A stretch of 64,000 nt of DNA from DATCTV01 sp964513375 (GTDB taxonomy: Bacteria > Desulfobacterota > Desulfomonilia > UBA1062), in NCBI GenBank assembly GCA_964513375.1, contig CAZEMO010000011.1:1-64000 (forward strand). Direction: 5' to 3'. Below are positions 1 through 9,538 of this stretch, one piece after another; the first letter of the stretch is position 1, and each line of letters opens with the position of its first letter. Under the pieces are notes generated by a model. It made no database searches. It saw only the letters and a program-made list of their open reading frames with translations, and had not been told where the DNA came from. The position numbers were made by a program, and so were the translations under genes.

Positions 1-1291
1 CCAGACGGTCCCTGTTTGTTAAAACATATTTATCCGGCCCAAGTTCGGAATATATCCATTCGCCCGCCTGTCTGATAGCAACTCTGTCAGGGTCAGGAGG
101 TGTAAAGGACTTGGATCCCCATATTGCCACGCACGATAAAAACGTAAGAATTATAAACAGGCGGATCACTTTTCTGTTTGATTTCACTGCGCCATATGAG
201 ACATATGCCGCCAAAGGATACAGCCATATAATCGGTGCAAGGATATATCTGCTCGTTGTCCATCCCATGATAAAAAACATCGTCAGAAACAACATCAAAA
301 CGATACCCGTATTGATTCGATAAACATTTATCAGGTCAATCCTGCTCCCTTTTTCAGTACCACACATTGATAATTCTTTCGGACTTTCAATAATTCTTTT
401 TGGGTCCTGCTTGAATGCAGCGGCCTTCATAAAGATTAACCCGATTACGGCAAGAGACATGAGGACAGCATGCCCCTTGTCGAATATCATACCCAGAGTA
501 TCCGGAAAACTGCGTATCTTACCCGCCAGGTCCGGCGCCATTCCAAGATAGGTATAGATTTGAAATCCTTTTTTATGATGAAACATGTCCAGATCGCTGA
601 AAATGATCACAATCGTCGCAGGGATAAGTATCATAAGCAGCATAATACCGATCCTCAGCAACAATCCTTCCTTCTTGCGGAAAACCCATATCAAAAACCA
701 GGCAAACAAAAAAATCATTGTTGTAGTCCTGACTGTTGAACCAATCACGAAAAGCAGGACGCCCGTAACCAGATAAAACCACCTGGCGGTATTTTTTTTT
801 GTTATTGAAGCAAAGATGAATATATTCGCCCACAAAATAAACGCAAGCTGCAAGGATTCCTGCAGGCAATCAACTGAGGTCGATACAACAACCCAGTTCG
901 TTATGAAAAACAGCAGCGAAAGAAAGCCGCAAAGTCTGTTGCCGCAGATCATTGAACCTGCTTTAAATATGCCGAAAGCAGCGATAACATATGCAAGGGC
1001 AGCAACAATTCGTCCCGACATTTCAAAACCCACACCGGTGATCAATGAGAAAATCGCTATGGCAAAAGGAAAGAACGGCAACTGCTGCTGTGACATTGCC
1101 TGGGTCAGATTGCCCTCGTAAAACAGCTTTGCGGTGGGGATATATTGAAAAGCACCATCCCTGGCAATAATATCATAGTTTATCCAGGCGGGTATGATGG
1201 CTAAAATTGCCAGAACGAAAATTACAGCTGTCATTCCTACCCAGGAAATACTATCCAGCTTCTCATCAAGCACTGAGCTGAAATTGCTCAT
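1..1291 (-). CDS. Membrane glycosyltransferase (GT-C / PMT-ArnT-like), 3' part outside the window
   Basis: Frame open from an ATG at 1291 to the window edge, so only about 430 N-terminal residues are present and no stop is seen. The ATG directly follows the TAA of the sugar-phosphate transferase gene, implying translational coupling. After a short cytoplasmic start and one membrane helix (about residues 18-37) comes RDGAFQYIPTAKLFYEGN, an acidic residue in the first extracytoplasmic loop before an aromatic-rich segment, the layout of GT-C enzymes (PMT/ArnT type) that use polyprenyl-phosphate sugars. Further hydrophobic helices follow through the visible part. Inference: adds or transfers a sugar on the periplasmic face as the last gene seen of the polysaccharide operon. 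The exact GT family and substrate cannot be fixed from a partial protein; a polymerase or flippase-like membrane protein is less likely given the N-terminal motif. Confidence 0.72.
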   Translation of the reverse strand, partial: MSNFSSVLDEKLDSISWVGMTAVIFVLAILAIIPAWINYDIIARDGAFQYIPTAKLFYEGNLTQAMSQQQLPFFPFAIAIFSLITGVGFEMSGRIVAALAYVIAAFGIFKAGSMICGNRLCGFLSLLFFITNWVVVSTSVDCLQESLQLAFILWANIFIFASITKKNTARWFYLVTGVLLFVIGSTVRTTTMIFLFAWFLIWVFRKKEGLLLRIGIMLLMILIPATIVIIFSDLDMFHHKKGFQIYTYLGMAPDLAGKIRSFPDTLGMIFDKGHAVLMSLAVIGLIFMKAAAFKQDPKRIIESPKELSMCGTEKGSRIDLINVYRINTGIVLMLFLTMFFIMGWTTSRYILAPIIWLYPLAAYVSYGAVKSNRKVIRLFIILTFLSCVAIWGSKSFTPPDPDRVAIRQAGEWIYSELGPDKYVLTNRDRL

Positions 1292-2749
1292 TTAAAACGC
1301 GCCTTCCCTCCGCAGGATTACCGGGATGGTTTTAAAAACCATCGATATGTCAAGCCACAATGACCAGTTCTTGATGTAAAAAGCATCCAGCCTTACACGG
1401 TCATTGAAAGAAAGGTTGTTTCTCCCGGAAACCTGCCAGAATCCCGTTATCCCGGGTCTCGCCTTGAACAATATATCAGAATAGTCGCCCATGTCCTTTA
1501 GTTCATTCTCAAGGTAAGGCCTCGGCCCGACCAGGCTCATTTCCCCTTTAAAGACATTAAACAATTGAGGAAGCTCATCAATACTCCATTTCCTGATTAT
1601 TCTTCCAACAGGCGTCACCCGCGGATCAAAGCCTTTAAGCTTTTTATACTGCACCCATTCGATTTTCGCTTCCGGATTATTATCTAGATACTCGTTAAGC
1701 ATCAAATCAGAATCCGGGTACATACTTCGATACTTCCATACAAAGAAAAAGTCCCCACCCTTTGCAATCCTTCTTTGTTTAAATATAACCTCACCCTTTG
1801 ATGTAAGCCTGATAGCAAAAAACATTACCAGCCAGACAGGGGAAAGAAGGACAATTAATATTCCGCTTATGATGATATCAAACGTCCTTTTGATAAATCT
1901 TGGGAACAGTTTATTAAGATTCTGCTCAAACTTCATTATCAGAGCGGTATCGATGCATTCGAACGACGCAGTATATATAGCCGAACCGAAAATATCAGGA
2001 ACGAATGCAACCCGGCCGACGACCTCATTACATTTCTCCATTATTTTTATAAGTCTCTCGCGGGTAATATCAGATATAGTGATTATTATTTCATCAATCC
2101 CTTCCAGCTTGTATTCATTAAGATATTTTTCAGCATCAGCACAGACCTTGATCTCCTTATCATGATACGTGCCAATTATTGAACCGACTTTTTTCGCATC
2201 ATCATCAATAAATCCTTTGATTTCAATACCCAGTTCAGGGTGCTTTGACAAACCTGTCATGACCGACCTGCCGGTAAGTCCCGCACCATACAAGACTACC
2301 TGTCTTTTGAATAAACCAAGCGAGAATAGAACCCTCTTAAAAACATAGCGTGCTATCGGAAGCATGAAAATTCCAAGCCCCCACATGAGGAAGATCATGC
2401 TTCTTGATATGAGCCACACCCTTGCAAGGCCTATAAGAAGAACGGCAAGAATTGTGGCCACGGTGTTTGCAGTAAGAAGTCTCCTTGTTTCTTCCCAGAA
2501 GGTTACCGGTTCGCTGTACAGATTTTCATAAAAGAACATTATGATCCAGTATATAATAATCCAATAGTATTCATTTATAAATATAAGAGGTCTGTTGTCG
2601 TGGAAAATGTCAGGGAACCAGCAGGGAAATACATCAGCCCTGAGAAACCATGCAAATTTGAATATCAGAAAGAGAACACAGACGTCAAAAACCAGAAACA
2701 ACGCTGACCAGATAAAGTGCTTTGCGCCTTTTTTTATTCGTTTTTTCAT
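1292..2749 (-). CDS. Polyprenyl sugar-1-phosphate transferase (WbaP/WcaJ-type initiating enzyme)
   Basis: 485 aa. Transfers a hexose-1-phosphate from a nucleotide sugar to undecaprenyl phosphate in the inner membrane, the first step of glycan assembly. Domains: several N-terminal membrane helices (about 15-135), a CoA-binding/Rossmann-like segment beginning with the loop GAGLTGRSV (about 155), then from about 285 the bacterial sugar-transferase domain, with KRTFDIIISG, a further membrane segment, the basic FKQRRI and WKYRSM motifs, SIDELPQLFNV, EMSLVGPRPY and PGITGFWQVSGRN, all hallmarks of the family. Length fits full-length WbaP-type proteins. It overlaps the end of the preceding glycosyltransferase gene region by a few bases and is followed without a gap by the GT-C gene. 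The sugar (galactose or glucose) cannot be told from sequence. Confidence 0.93.
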   Translation of the reverse strand: MKKRIKKGAKHFIWSALFLVFDVCVLFLIFKFAWFLRADVFPCWFPDIFHDNRPLIFINEYYWIIIYWIIMFFYENLYSEPVTFWEETRRLLTANTVATILAVLLIGLARVWLISRSMIFLMWGLGIFMLPIARYVFKRVLFSLGLFKRQVVLYGAGLTGRSVMTGLSKHPELGIEIKGFIDDDAKKVGSIIGTYHDKEIKVCADAEKYLNEYKLEGIDEIIITISDITRERLIKIMEKCNEVVGRVAFVPDIFGSAIYTASFECIDTALIMKFEQNLNKLFPRFIKRTFDIIISGILIVLLSPVWLVMFFAIRLTSKGEVIFKQRRIAKGGDFFFVWKYRSMYPDSDLMLNEYLDNNPEAKIEWVQYKKLKGFDPRVTPVGRIIRKWSIDELPQLFNVFKGEMSLVGPRPYLENELKDMGDYSDILFKARPGITGFWQVSGRNNLSFNDRVRLDAFYIKNWSLWLDISMVFKTIPVILRREGAF

Positions 2750-2752
2750 TTT

Positions 2753-3526
2753 CTACAGTTTCCATCCGAATTTATTAAAGAATCTGACGGCGCTTTCAAT
2801 ATGCCATAGGGTCTTTCTTGAAAAACCATTTGCGCTGTCACGTCTGTGATGGTGCACTACAACGGCCGGAGGGAAATACACGACCCTGTACCCTGCCTGG
2901 TGAATCCTGTAGCACATATCAACATCTTCAAAATACAGCCTGTATCTCTCGTCCCATCCGCCTATTTTATTTAAAACAGCAGCCGGCATTATCAAACATG
3001 CGCCCAGCATCCAGTCGACATCCTGTATCGCATCATGCCCGGAATCCTGCATCAGGTGCTTTTTCAACAGCGGACTGTCAGGAAATATCTTACCTAAAAA
3101 GGTCCTCCTGAGTATTATCGTTCTGATGTCATAGAAAGACCGGCAGGAATTCTGAAGATCTCCGTCAGGATAGACAAGCATCGGGCCGAGAATACCCACT
3201 TCGGGATCGGATCTCAGATAATCCACCATCTTTTCCAGCGATCCGGGTTTGACGACAGTATCAGGGTTCATGAACAGAAGGAATTTCCCTGAAGCCTTTG
3301 CCGCACCGTTATTGTTGCCTTTTGAAAGCCCTGCATTTTCATGGTTCTCAATCAGAATAACGGATTTGTATTCATTCCTGATCATTGCCGTGCTGCCGTC
3401 TTTGGAGTCATTGTCGACAACAATTATCTCATAGTTCAAAGCGCATCCTGAAGACAACAAAGAGTCAAGGCACTGCCTTAAAAGCTCCCTTGTTTTGTAA
3501 TTAACTATGATAATTGAAAGGTCCAT
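2753..3526 (-). CDS. Family 2 glycosyltransferase (rhamnosyltransferase WbbL-like)
   Basis: 257 aa GT-A enzyme. It starts with the beta-strand SIIIVNYKTRELL, followed by VVDNDSKDGS (nucleotide-sugar binding acidic pair) and NPDTVVKPGS (DXD-like metal motif); the second half holds DVDWMLGACL and the DERYRLYFEDVDMCYR acceptor/catalytic region (ED motif) common in dTDP-rhamnose transferases of this group. Likely adds a sugar, plausibly L-rhamnose, to the lipid-linked glycan on the cytoplasmic face. No strong Shine-Dalgarno is visible upstream; it follows the rmlA remnant by 6 bases and is followed at once by the WbaP-type gene, so it is probably read from one long transcript. Donor specificity is inference. 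Confidence 0.85.
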   Translation of the reverse strand: MDLSIIIVNYKTRELLRQCLDSLLSSGCALNYEIIVVDNDSKDGSTAMIRNEYKSVILIENHENAGLSKGNNNGAAKASGKFLLFMNPDTVVKPGSLEKMVDYLRSDPEVGILGPMLVYPDGDLQNSCRSFYDIRTIILRRTFLGKIFPDSPLLKKHLMQDSGHDAIQDVDWMLGACLIMPAAVLNKIGGWDERYRLYFEDVDMCYRIHQAGYRVVYFPPAVVVHHHRRDSANGFSRKTLWHIESAVRFFNKFGWKL

Positions 3527-3532
3527 TATCTG

Positions 3533-4048
3533 TTAATTTTCAAGCATGTTAAATAGATACTGACCATATGAGTTCTTTTTCAAAGGTTCTGCAAGTTTCA
3601 GGACCTTTCCTTCATCTATCCAGCCCGGATTATATGCTATCTCTTCTGGACAGGATATCATGAGTCCCTGTCTTTCCTGGATTGTCCCGATGTAATCGGA
3701 TGCCTTGAGCAGAGATTCGTATGTTCCTGTGTCAAGCCAGGCAAAACCTCTGCCGAGTGTTTTGACTTTAAGCTGGCCTCTTTCAAGATATATTCTGTTT
3801 AAGTCGGTTATTTCAAGTTCACCACGTGAGGACGGTTTCATGCTTTCAGCAATACCCACGACTTGATTGTCATAAAAATATAATCCAGTAACTGCATAGG
3901 TTGATAAAATCTTTTTCAATGATAAAGGCCTGCGCAATACCATCCGGACTTGGCTGAACCGCATAGCTGATGTTAATGCCCCACTGGCTTCCGTCGCCCA
4001 GAAGATTTTTAAAGAGAAACTGCTCGTGAGGGGTTTTGATTGAGTTTC
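3533..4048 (-). pseudogene. rmlA remnant (glucose-1-phosphate thymidylyltransferase), deleted and frameshifted
   Basis: The last about 118 residues read as the RmlA C-terminal half (YAVTGLYFYDN, GRGFAWLDTGTYESLL, IGTIQERQGLM), very close to the intact gene at 11176-12054. Upstream, RmlA continues in a different frame as TPHEQFLFKNLLGDG... to ...AFIIEKDFI. Measured against the intact copy it lacks residues 1-55, including the GGSGTRLYP nucleotide loop, and an internal block of about 70 residues (about 100-169) that includes the metal-binding GDN; the internal junction lies near 3896-3903 and shifts the frame. A frame of 173 codons can be opened from the ATG at 4054, but its first 50 residues are RmlA read out of frame. 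It is a duplicated relic without enzymatic capacity. Confidence 0.9.
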
Positions 4049-4126
4049 CCCCATTTATTAAGCCACCTTTAGAGCGAGTGTCTTGATTATGATATTTTTT
4101 TTATTCAATTTATATATTCTCTTTTC

Positions 4127-5128
4127 CTACAGCTTAAATAATTTGTTGATTTTTAAACTTAAAAAATCTTTATTGAATACAGGCGTTATTAGGTCCAACA
4201 GATACTTGTCTGTAACTTTCCTGCTGTTTAATATCGATTTTCTTTTATTCAGTAATGTACTTATATTTTTTAAAACAGCTAGTTTAGCCTTCACATATAA
4301 TCTAATTTTCCTGTATTTTAATGCAAAATAGATTATATCGCCAATAGTTCCTAATAAATACGAAGGGAAACACCTTATAAAAATTCTCAAGGGGATATTC
4401 TTTATCCTCACATAGCCGCTATTTCGCAAGGAATAGTAAATTGCAAGATCGCTATTATGGCCAATGGAAAACCGTACTTGATGGTTCACTATCGCTGTTG
4501 GCACATAATACACTTTCCATCCTGAAATTTGAGCCCTGAAACTTAAATCGACATCTTCATAAATAAGAAAGAAATCTTCATCCATAAAACCTATCTCATC
4601 AATCATCTTTCTGCGATATAAAGCTGCGCCTGCGCATGCACCAAATATATATCCGGGTTTGTTATAGATTGAAGACGTCTTACCCTCACCCTGCTTATAT
4701 CCTTTTAATAAGGATGAAAAACCATCTCCGGCGCTATCAATAGCATCTTGTCCGGCCACAAACATTTTAGACGCACAGATACCGATTCCAGGAATATCCA
4801 TTGGCTTGATTAACTCTTCGAGCCATTTATCCTCTACCCTGGCATCAGGATTGAGTAGGGCAATAAATTCTCCCAATGCATGCTTCAATCCCTCATTGCA
4901 TCCACCGGCAAAGCCTGTATTCACATTTGATTTGATCAGGTTAACTGTATACTCCAAATGGGGAATTATGTTTTCAATTAGCTTGGTTGTTTCGTCAGTC
5001 GAATCATTATCAACAATAATAACATCAAAACCTTTTCGAACCTGGTGCGCAAGCGACTGCAAACACCCGATAATTACTTCGGATGAGTTATAAGTGACAA
5101 TAATAATTGATACTTTGTTAGCGTTCAT
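4127..5128 (-). CDS. Family 2 glycosyltransferase
   Basis: 333 aa. GT-A fold shown by VSIIIVTYNSSEVI at the N terminus, VIIVDNDSTDET, GFAGGCNEG and LLNPDARV (DXD-like), then GACAGAALYRR and the FLIYEDVDLSFR acceptor motif around residues 185-195. The C-terminal 100 residues carry hydrophobic and basic stretches that may lie against the membrane. Role: one sugar transfer in assembly of the surface glycan; close in type to rhamnosyl/mannosyl transferases of O-antigen clusters. Strongly AT-rich, with AAA/ATA/AAT-heavy codons, unlike the housekeeping genes further right. Sits 14 bases downstream of the next glycosyltransferase gene. Confidence 0.85.
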   Translation of the reverse strand: MNANKVSIIIVTYNSSEVIIGCLQSLAHQVRKGFDVIIVDNDSTDETTKLIENIIPHLEYTVNLIKSNVNTGFAGGCNEGLKHALGEFIALLNPDARVEDKWLEELIKPMDIPGIGICASKMFVAGQDAIDSAGDGFSSLLKGYKQGEGKTSSIYNKPGYIFGACAGAALYRRKMIDEIGFMDEDFFLIYEDVDLSFRAQISGWKVYYVPTAIVNHQVRFSIGHNSDLAIYYSLRNSGYVRIKNIPLRIFIRCFPSYLLGTIGDIIYFALKYRKIRLYVKAKLAVLKNISTLLNKRKSILNSRKVTDKYLLDLITPVFNKDFLSLKINKLFKL

Positions 5129-5142
5129 CTCAATTCATTACC

Positions 5143-5994
5143 TTATTTATTATTAAGGTCTTCCTTCAACCTATTGTATTTACGATAAATATCAACCAAG
5201 TTTAAACATCTTATATTCCCAGTCTTAATAATAACCCTGAAAAGCCTCCAAAAAAACCTCAAGAATGTAAGAGGAAAATTAATAATTGAAATCCTGCATG
5301 TATTTATTAGAAACATCATTTCCCTTGCCCAATATACATCATTTATTACCGGGTTTAGCAGGGAGATATTATGAAAAACTTCAACATCGTCAAGAACCGC
5401 GAAACTCAGTTTCAATTTATACATGCGATAGAAAAGCCAGTTGTCAAAAGCATCAAGAAAAAAATCTATCGGAAATCTTGGCGCCATTTGAAAAAGGAAT
5501 TCAGACTTGAAGGTTGACAGGCTGTTGATGCAAGTCGGATACCCGAATTTCGACTTGAAAGAGAAACTCCTGCCTAAGAAATTCTTTGTTGGCGAAAGGA
5601 TGATATCATTATTTGCTTTTACAATAGGCGCAACTGCCACTTCATTTTTAATCATCCGGCTAGATGACAAGTTTGTTATTGCCTTTATAAATCTGTTGTC
5701 AATTTTCGAATCCTGATCAAGGAGTGTTATCCAGTCAAATTTTTCTCCGACCTGAGTAATCGCCTTCTGGTAGGCCTTTACAATTCCAACATTCTTGCCA
5801 TCATAACATGTCCACACATTCATGCATTTTTTACCAAAAGCTGTTTTTAATTGAGGTCCAAAATCCTCCTTGCCATTGATATAGAAATACAGCCCAACGT
5901 TTTTTAAGTATAGAGGGTCAATGTTCAATAAAGATGTAATTGTAGAGCACAAGCAAATATCCTTTGAATATATAACAATAATAAAAAGGTTCAA
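5143..5994 (-). CDS. Family 2-like glycosyltransferase (rhamnosyltransferase-like, LDQDS type)
   Basis: 283 aa, TTG start at 5994 supported by an AGGAG about nine bases upstream. The protein has the reduced GT-A pattern of O-antigen rhamnosyltransferases: a short first strand (NLFIIVIYSKD), GKNVGIVKAYQKAI in the middle, then WITLLDQDSKID, where DQD serves as the metal/nucleotide motif, and a C-terminal part with PIDFFLDAFDNW and a basic hydrophobic tail. Probable role: transfer of a deoxysugar to the growing glycan. Its first strand is short and diverged, so the family call is less firm than for its neighbours. AT-rich like the surrounding genes. Confidence 0.7.
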   Translation of the reverse strand: MNLFIIVIYSKDICLCSTITSLLNIDPLYLKNVGLYFYINGKEDFGPQLKTAFGKKCMNVWTCYDGKNVGIVKAYQKAITQVGEKFDWITLLDQDSKIDNRFIKAITNLSSSRMIKNEVAVAPIVKANNDIILSPTKNFLGRSFSFKSKFGYPTCINSLSTFKSEFLFQMAPRFPIDFFLDAFDNWLFYRMYKLKLSFAVLDDVEVFHNISLLNPVINDVYWAREMMFLINTCRISIINFPLTFLRFFWRLFRVIIKTGNIRCLNLVDIYRKYNRLKEDLNNK

Positions 5995-6046
5995 TTTGCC
6001 GCACTCCTAAATTTAATCTTGATAACGTGGGAAGAATCGTAAAGAT

Positions 6047-7219
6047 TTAGGTCGTAATCTTACCAAACAGTGTCCTTTCAATTAATTCACCTTGATTAAA
6101 CCAAGCATATCGCTCCTTGCTGTCAGAAAAGGACTTCTCCGCCATGACATGGTACGATGCTATGTCATTTATACAATCATTAATCACATCGTACCATTCA
6201 AAGGACCTTACCAGATAACCATTTTCATGATCCTTTATTGCCTGAGCATAAGTAAAGACAGGCGTTGCAATACTCACTGTTCCTACAATTCCTGCTTCAA
6301 AATACTTCAACTCAGATTTACAATTCGTAAATTTGTTATCCTGAAGTGGTACTAGATTTATCTCTACCTCCCCGACTAACCTTTGGAGGTTGATAAAATC
6401 AGTTAGAGGAGAAAATTCTATCCGGGACTTATATCTCTTTAGCGGTTCTTTCAAATCCATGAAACCCACGACCCTAAGAACAATGCGAGGATCTCTATCA
6501 AACAATTTTACCAGGGCATCCGAAACAATCTCTAAATCCTTGGTGTGTGTAGGTGTTCCACTGAAATACCCCAAGTGGATTTGGTCGTTACGTTTGAAGT
6601 TCATCGATCTCTTATATTGAATGATTGTTGATGACATTTCCATTTGTTCTTGATTAATAAAGTTTGGGATAATGAATACGGGCTTGTTCATATATCCGGC
6701 TATACATTGTGCAAGATACTCATTGGTTGTAATAACTGCATCACAAAGGCTCATCAATGTACCGAGTCTGGAAAAATAAGCAAACCATACATTCCAAAGA
6801 TTGGGATGATTCAAGTCCTGGTCCAATGTATTAACAACGAGATGCGCATAAGACGGGTCAAAGACCATATCATCAATATCATAAAAAACCTTTTTACCCT
6901 TGTTGCGAGCCATTGTTATTATTCGATTCAATTTGTGGTTGTATTTTGATCTGCAAACCACAAGAATGTCAGCAATATCTATAATTCTATCCAGCATATC
7001 AATTTCGTTTTCAGTGAAATAGGCTGCCGATATTCCATCCCGAGTGTTTTGTAATGCCTGGATCATGTTGTAAACCCGATATCGGAAGGTGCTGTTATCT
7101 GGAGCCTCATAATAATAAGCAACACGTTTGTGGCCTTTGCACAGAGCTTTTATTCTATCCCCATACGGGCTGTTCCAGGGATCAGTGTAATACACAGGTT
7201 GAACATCAGTTAGAAACAT
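6047..7219 (-). CDS. Glycosyltransferase, GT-B fold (family 4-like)
   Basis: 390 aa. Lacks the GT-A signature and instead shows a two-domain GT-B look: an N-terminal half with RVAYYYEAPDNSTFRYRVYN, KGKKVFYDIDDMVFDP (a YDxDD motif frequent in GT4-like enzymes of polysaccharide loci) and NKPVFIIPNFIN; a C-terminal half with HLGYFSGTPTHTKDLE and VVGFMD, then ELKYFEAGIVGTVSIATP, corresponding to the E-x7-E nucleotide-sugar region of GT4. Cytoplasmic glycan assembly enzyme; donor unknown. Its first 14 bases overlap the end of the WsaF-like gene, so the two are probably translated in a coupled way. Confidence 0.8.
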   Translation of the reverse strand: MFLTDVQPVYYTDPWNSPYGDRIKALCKGHKRVAYYYEAPDNSTFRYRVYNMIQALQNTRDGISAAYFTENEIDMLDRIIDIADILVVCRSKYNHKLNRIITMARNKGKKVFYDIDDMVFDPSYAHLVVNTLDQDLNHPNLWNVWFAYFSRLGTLMSLCDAVITTNEYLAQCIAGYMNKPVFIIPNFINQEQMEMSSTIIQYKRSMNFKRNDQIHLGYFSGTPTHTKDLEIVSDALVKLFDRDPRIVLRVVGFMDLKEPLKRYKSRIEFSPLTDFINLQRLVGEVEINLVPLQDNKFTNCKSELKYFEAGIVGTVSIATPVFTYAQAIKDHENGYLVRSFEWYDVINDCINDIASYHVMAEKSFSDSKERYAWFNQGELIERTLFGKITT

Positions 7220-8633
7220 TATTCAGCCATCCATCAAGTCTTGGGGTTAATGCCTCAAATGATTCTTTCCAATCATTTATTATTTTATTGTTACGATAAT
7301 TATTCATCCTTTCATCATAATTCAGAGACAATGCCACTCCCTGTTTTATACCATCCAGCAAATCATCACGGTTCAAGTCGCGGCATATTATATTTTTTGA
7401 ATAGTTGTTCAAGTCCTGTTTAATACCATACCGGTTTGTAACCACAACAGCTCCGCTTGCAGCTAAATCCAATGGCGGATAACTTGGATGAGGGCTATAC
7501 ATCATACTAAGTCCTAAATCCATTTTACGAACTAAAGCAGCGTAATTTGACCACTCCAAGTTTTGATATATATGGATTGGACATCCAAGGTCATTACCAA
7601 ATAAAGGGATATCCTTGCCAATGAAGTTGATTTCCCATTCATCCGGGTTAAGAATGCCTTTGATCATTGCATTATTTATTACGTCAATTCCTAGATAAAA
7701 AAGATTCCTCGAATTATTGGGGCGTGCATAAAAGGAAAAATTCTTTTTAGAATGAGAATCCTTCTGTTCATAGAAGAACAACTGATGAGACCAAGCAGGC
7801 TCAAACCACATGCCATTCTGCCGAATATTATCAAATCCTTCTTTAATAAAATGTTCGTATAGTATTCTCGAATTAATTATAAATGTAAGATCTGGAGACA
7901 TGAAGAGTTCTTGAACTCGAACTCGTTCATCACAAAAAGGATAAAAGATTCTTTCGTCTTCCTGCAACAAATATAGAATTCTTTTCTCCCCGAATATAGC
8001 TTTAACCCCCCATGTAGTCCACCAAGAAGTTGTTAAAAACACATCACCAGAGCCTACTGGTACTTCAGCATTATTATCAAGGTATTGGGCATATAAAAAT
8101 TCAATGTTCCTGGTAAACGGTACATTGTTAGCGCGCAAGATATTATAAAAATTTTGTTTATGAGCCTTTTTGGTACGAGTTATTATACGCAAATCACAAT
8201 CCCAGCGTTCTGCTAGAAAAGCAGCCAATATAAGGGCTGTAGCTACTCCGCCATACAAACTCCCACTGTTTATACTATCTGTTACGACATTCAATCGGAG
8301 ACTATTTCCTGGCACAGTGAACCCGAGCAAAGGGCTTGAAAATTTAAATTTATCTTGAACCATCGCTTCGAGTTTATTTACATGCTCACCTATACTTGGT
8401 TCACTTATCATTGTGCTGTCCAGGAAATCTTTTTCCCAGATTTCTTGTAATATCCTTTTAAAACAGGCCTTATAACCAAATTTCCTTTTGTAAATAATGG
8501 ATTTATTAACCTTCTCAATACCATATTTCATGATAGCTCTGACCCTATTACGTATACGAATCAGGCTGCTTGTTTTTAAGATATTTACATACTTCTTTTC
8601 TACCTTTTTCAATTCGTTATTATTTTTCTGCAT
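7206..8633 (-). CDS. WsaF-like rhamnosyltransferase (GT-B)
   Basis: 475 aa, ATG at 8633 after a good GGGGAG site. The first about 90 residues are basic and of unknown role. The core has PGNSLRLNVVTDSINSGSLY with GGVATALILAAFLA, then LLQEDERIFYPF, FSFYARPNNSRNLFYLGID, WEINFIGKD and SMMYSPHPSYPPLDLAASGA followed by VVVTNRYG. This series (ARPxxxRN and HPSYPPLDLAASG) is what I associate with the WsaF family, the rhamnosyltransferase described for Geobacillus S-layer glycan synthesis. Likely transfers L-rhamnose, which fits rmlA in the same operon. Family naming is from motif memory, not from a search. Confidence 0.8.
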   Translation of the reverse strand: MQKNNNELKKVEKKYVNILKTSSLIRIRNRVRAIMKYGIEKVNKSIIYKRKFGYKACFKRILQEIWEKDFLDSTMISEPSIGEHVNKLEAMVQDKFKFSSPLLGFTVPGNSLRLNVVTDSINSGSLYGGVATALILAAFLAERWDCDLRIITRTKKAHKQNFYNILRANNVPFTRNIEFLYAQYLDNNAEVPVGSGDVFLTTSWWTTWGVKAIFGEKRILYLLQEDERIFYPFCDERVRVQELFMSPDLTFIINSRILYEHFIKEGFDNIRQNGMWFEPAWSHQLFFYEQKDSHSKKNFSFYARPNNSRNLFYLGIDVINNAMIKGILNPDEWEINFIGKDIPLFGNDLGCPIHIYQNLEWSNYAALVRKMDLGLSMMYSPHPSYPPLDLAASGAVVVTNRYGIKQDLNNYSKNIICRDLNRDDLLDGIKQGVALSLNYDERMNNYRNNKIINDWKESFEALTPRLDGWLNNVSN

Positions 8634-8683
8634 TCGTTACTCCCCAACTCTCATTGCTTTGTCATTGCATCGATAATGCGCTG

Positions 8684-9508
8684 TTAAATGAACCTGTTCT
8701 TAAAATAATTGACGCGGCTTATAATATTTAGAAGCAATTTCCATCCTCTCGATCGATAGATTCTTTCCAGTGAAAGTTCTCTTTCAACAAGCTTCTCACT
8801 GGTCTCCCTAAGAGATACTTCAAGTTCGATATTCTTGCCTAAAGCAAGAAACAACTTTTCTGAAAATCCGTCTTTCTTTGCTTGCCCCAGAAAAGACAAG
8901 AATTCTTCCTTAACAGAAGAACCAACTGCTATCATCCCTAATCCAAAACCATGCTTGAAATTACAACTCGGATAGCGTTGTGATAGTTCTTTCCATAGCC
9001 GCCAGACACCGAAATCTCTCTCGGTTACTTCCGTATCGTGAAATACAACCACTCCATATGGGCTCATTTTAGGCAGCCAGGCTTCAAAATCATGCTTGAC
9101 AGCTTCATATGTATGCAAACCATCAATATGGAGCAGGTCTATGCTCTGATCTGCGAAATCTGACAATGCCTCATCAAAAGTCATTCTCATCAGTTGTGAG
9201 AAGCCGCCGTATTTATTCTGGTTGTATCGGGATAAACCTTGAAAAATATCCTCACTATAAAAATCGCTATGAATGTCCCCTTTCCATGTGTCAATTCCGA
9301 AGCAACGCGTGTCTATCTTCAGCTCTTTAACTGCCTGACAAAAGGCATTGTAGGAGTTTCCCGCATGCACTCCAAGCTCGACAAACACTTTGGGCCTTAA
9401 TATACTGATCAGGAAAAATGCAACAGGGGTATGCAGCAACCAGGCGGAACGACTATCAGGTCTGGCTGCTGCAGTAAATATTATCGGATGTTTCATGATT
9501 TCATCCAT
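8684..9508 (-). CDS. Class I SAM-dependent methyltransferase (Methyltransf_24 type)
   Basis: 274 aa from ATG 9508 (a TTG four codons upstream is the alternative; the ATG has GGTGG upstream). SAM-binding motif I is KVFVELGVHAGNSYNAF, followed by CFGIDTWKGD, the acidic LLHIDGLHTYEAVKHDFEAW and the VVVFHDTEV motif. HIDG-x-HxYE with VFHDT is typical of small-molecule/sugar methyltransferases found in polysaccharide loci. Its likely job is methylation of a sugar, perhaps capping or ending the chain; acceptor is unknown. The C-terminal 60 residues are helical and charged and may form a coiled coil (ELEVSLRETSEKLVERELS), reminiscent of the coiled-coil rulers of chain-terminating enzymes, though short. 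Sits directly after wzt. Confidence 0.83.
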   Translation of the reverse strand: MDEIMKHPIIFTAAARPDSRSAWLLHTPVAFFLISILRPKVFVELGVHAGNSYNAFCQAVKELKIDTRCFGIDTWKGDIHSDFYSEDIFQGLSRYNQNKYGGFSQLMRMTFDEALSDFADQSIDLLHIDGLHTYEAVKHDFEAWLPKMSPYGVVVFHDTEVTERDFGVWRLWKELSQRYPSCNFKHGFGLGMIAVGSSVKEEFLSFLGQAKKDGFSEKLFLALGKNIELEVSLRETSEKLVERELSLERIYRSRGWKLLLNIISRVNYFKNRFI

Positions 9509-9538
9509 ATTTTCCACCAATCAATACGTACAATATCC

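Noticed and set aside
3533..4054. A 173-codon frame with its own ATG at 4054 as a separate protein with novel N terminus
   Set aside because: The first 50 residues are RmlA coding sequence read in the wrong frame; the whole is explained as a deleted rmlA copy.
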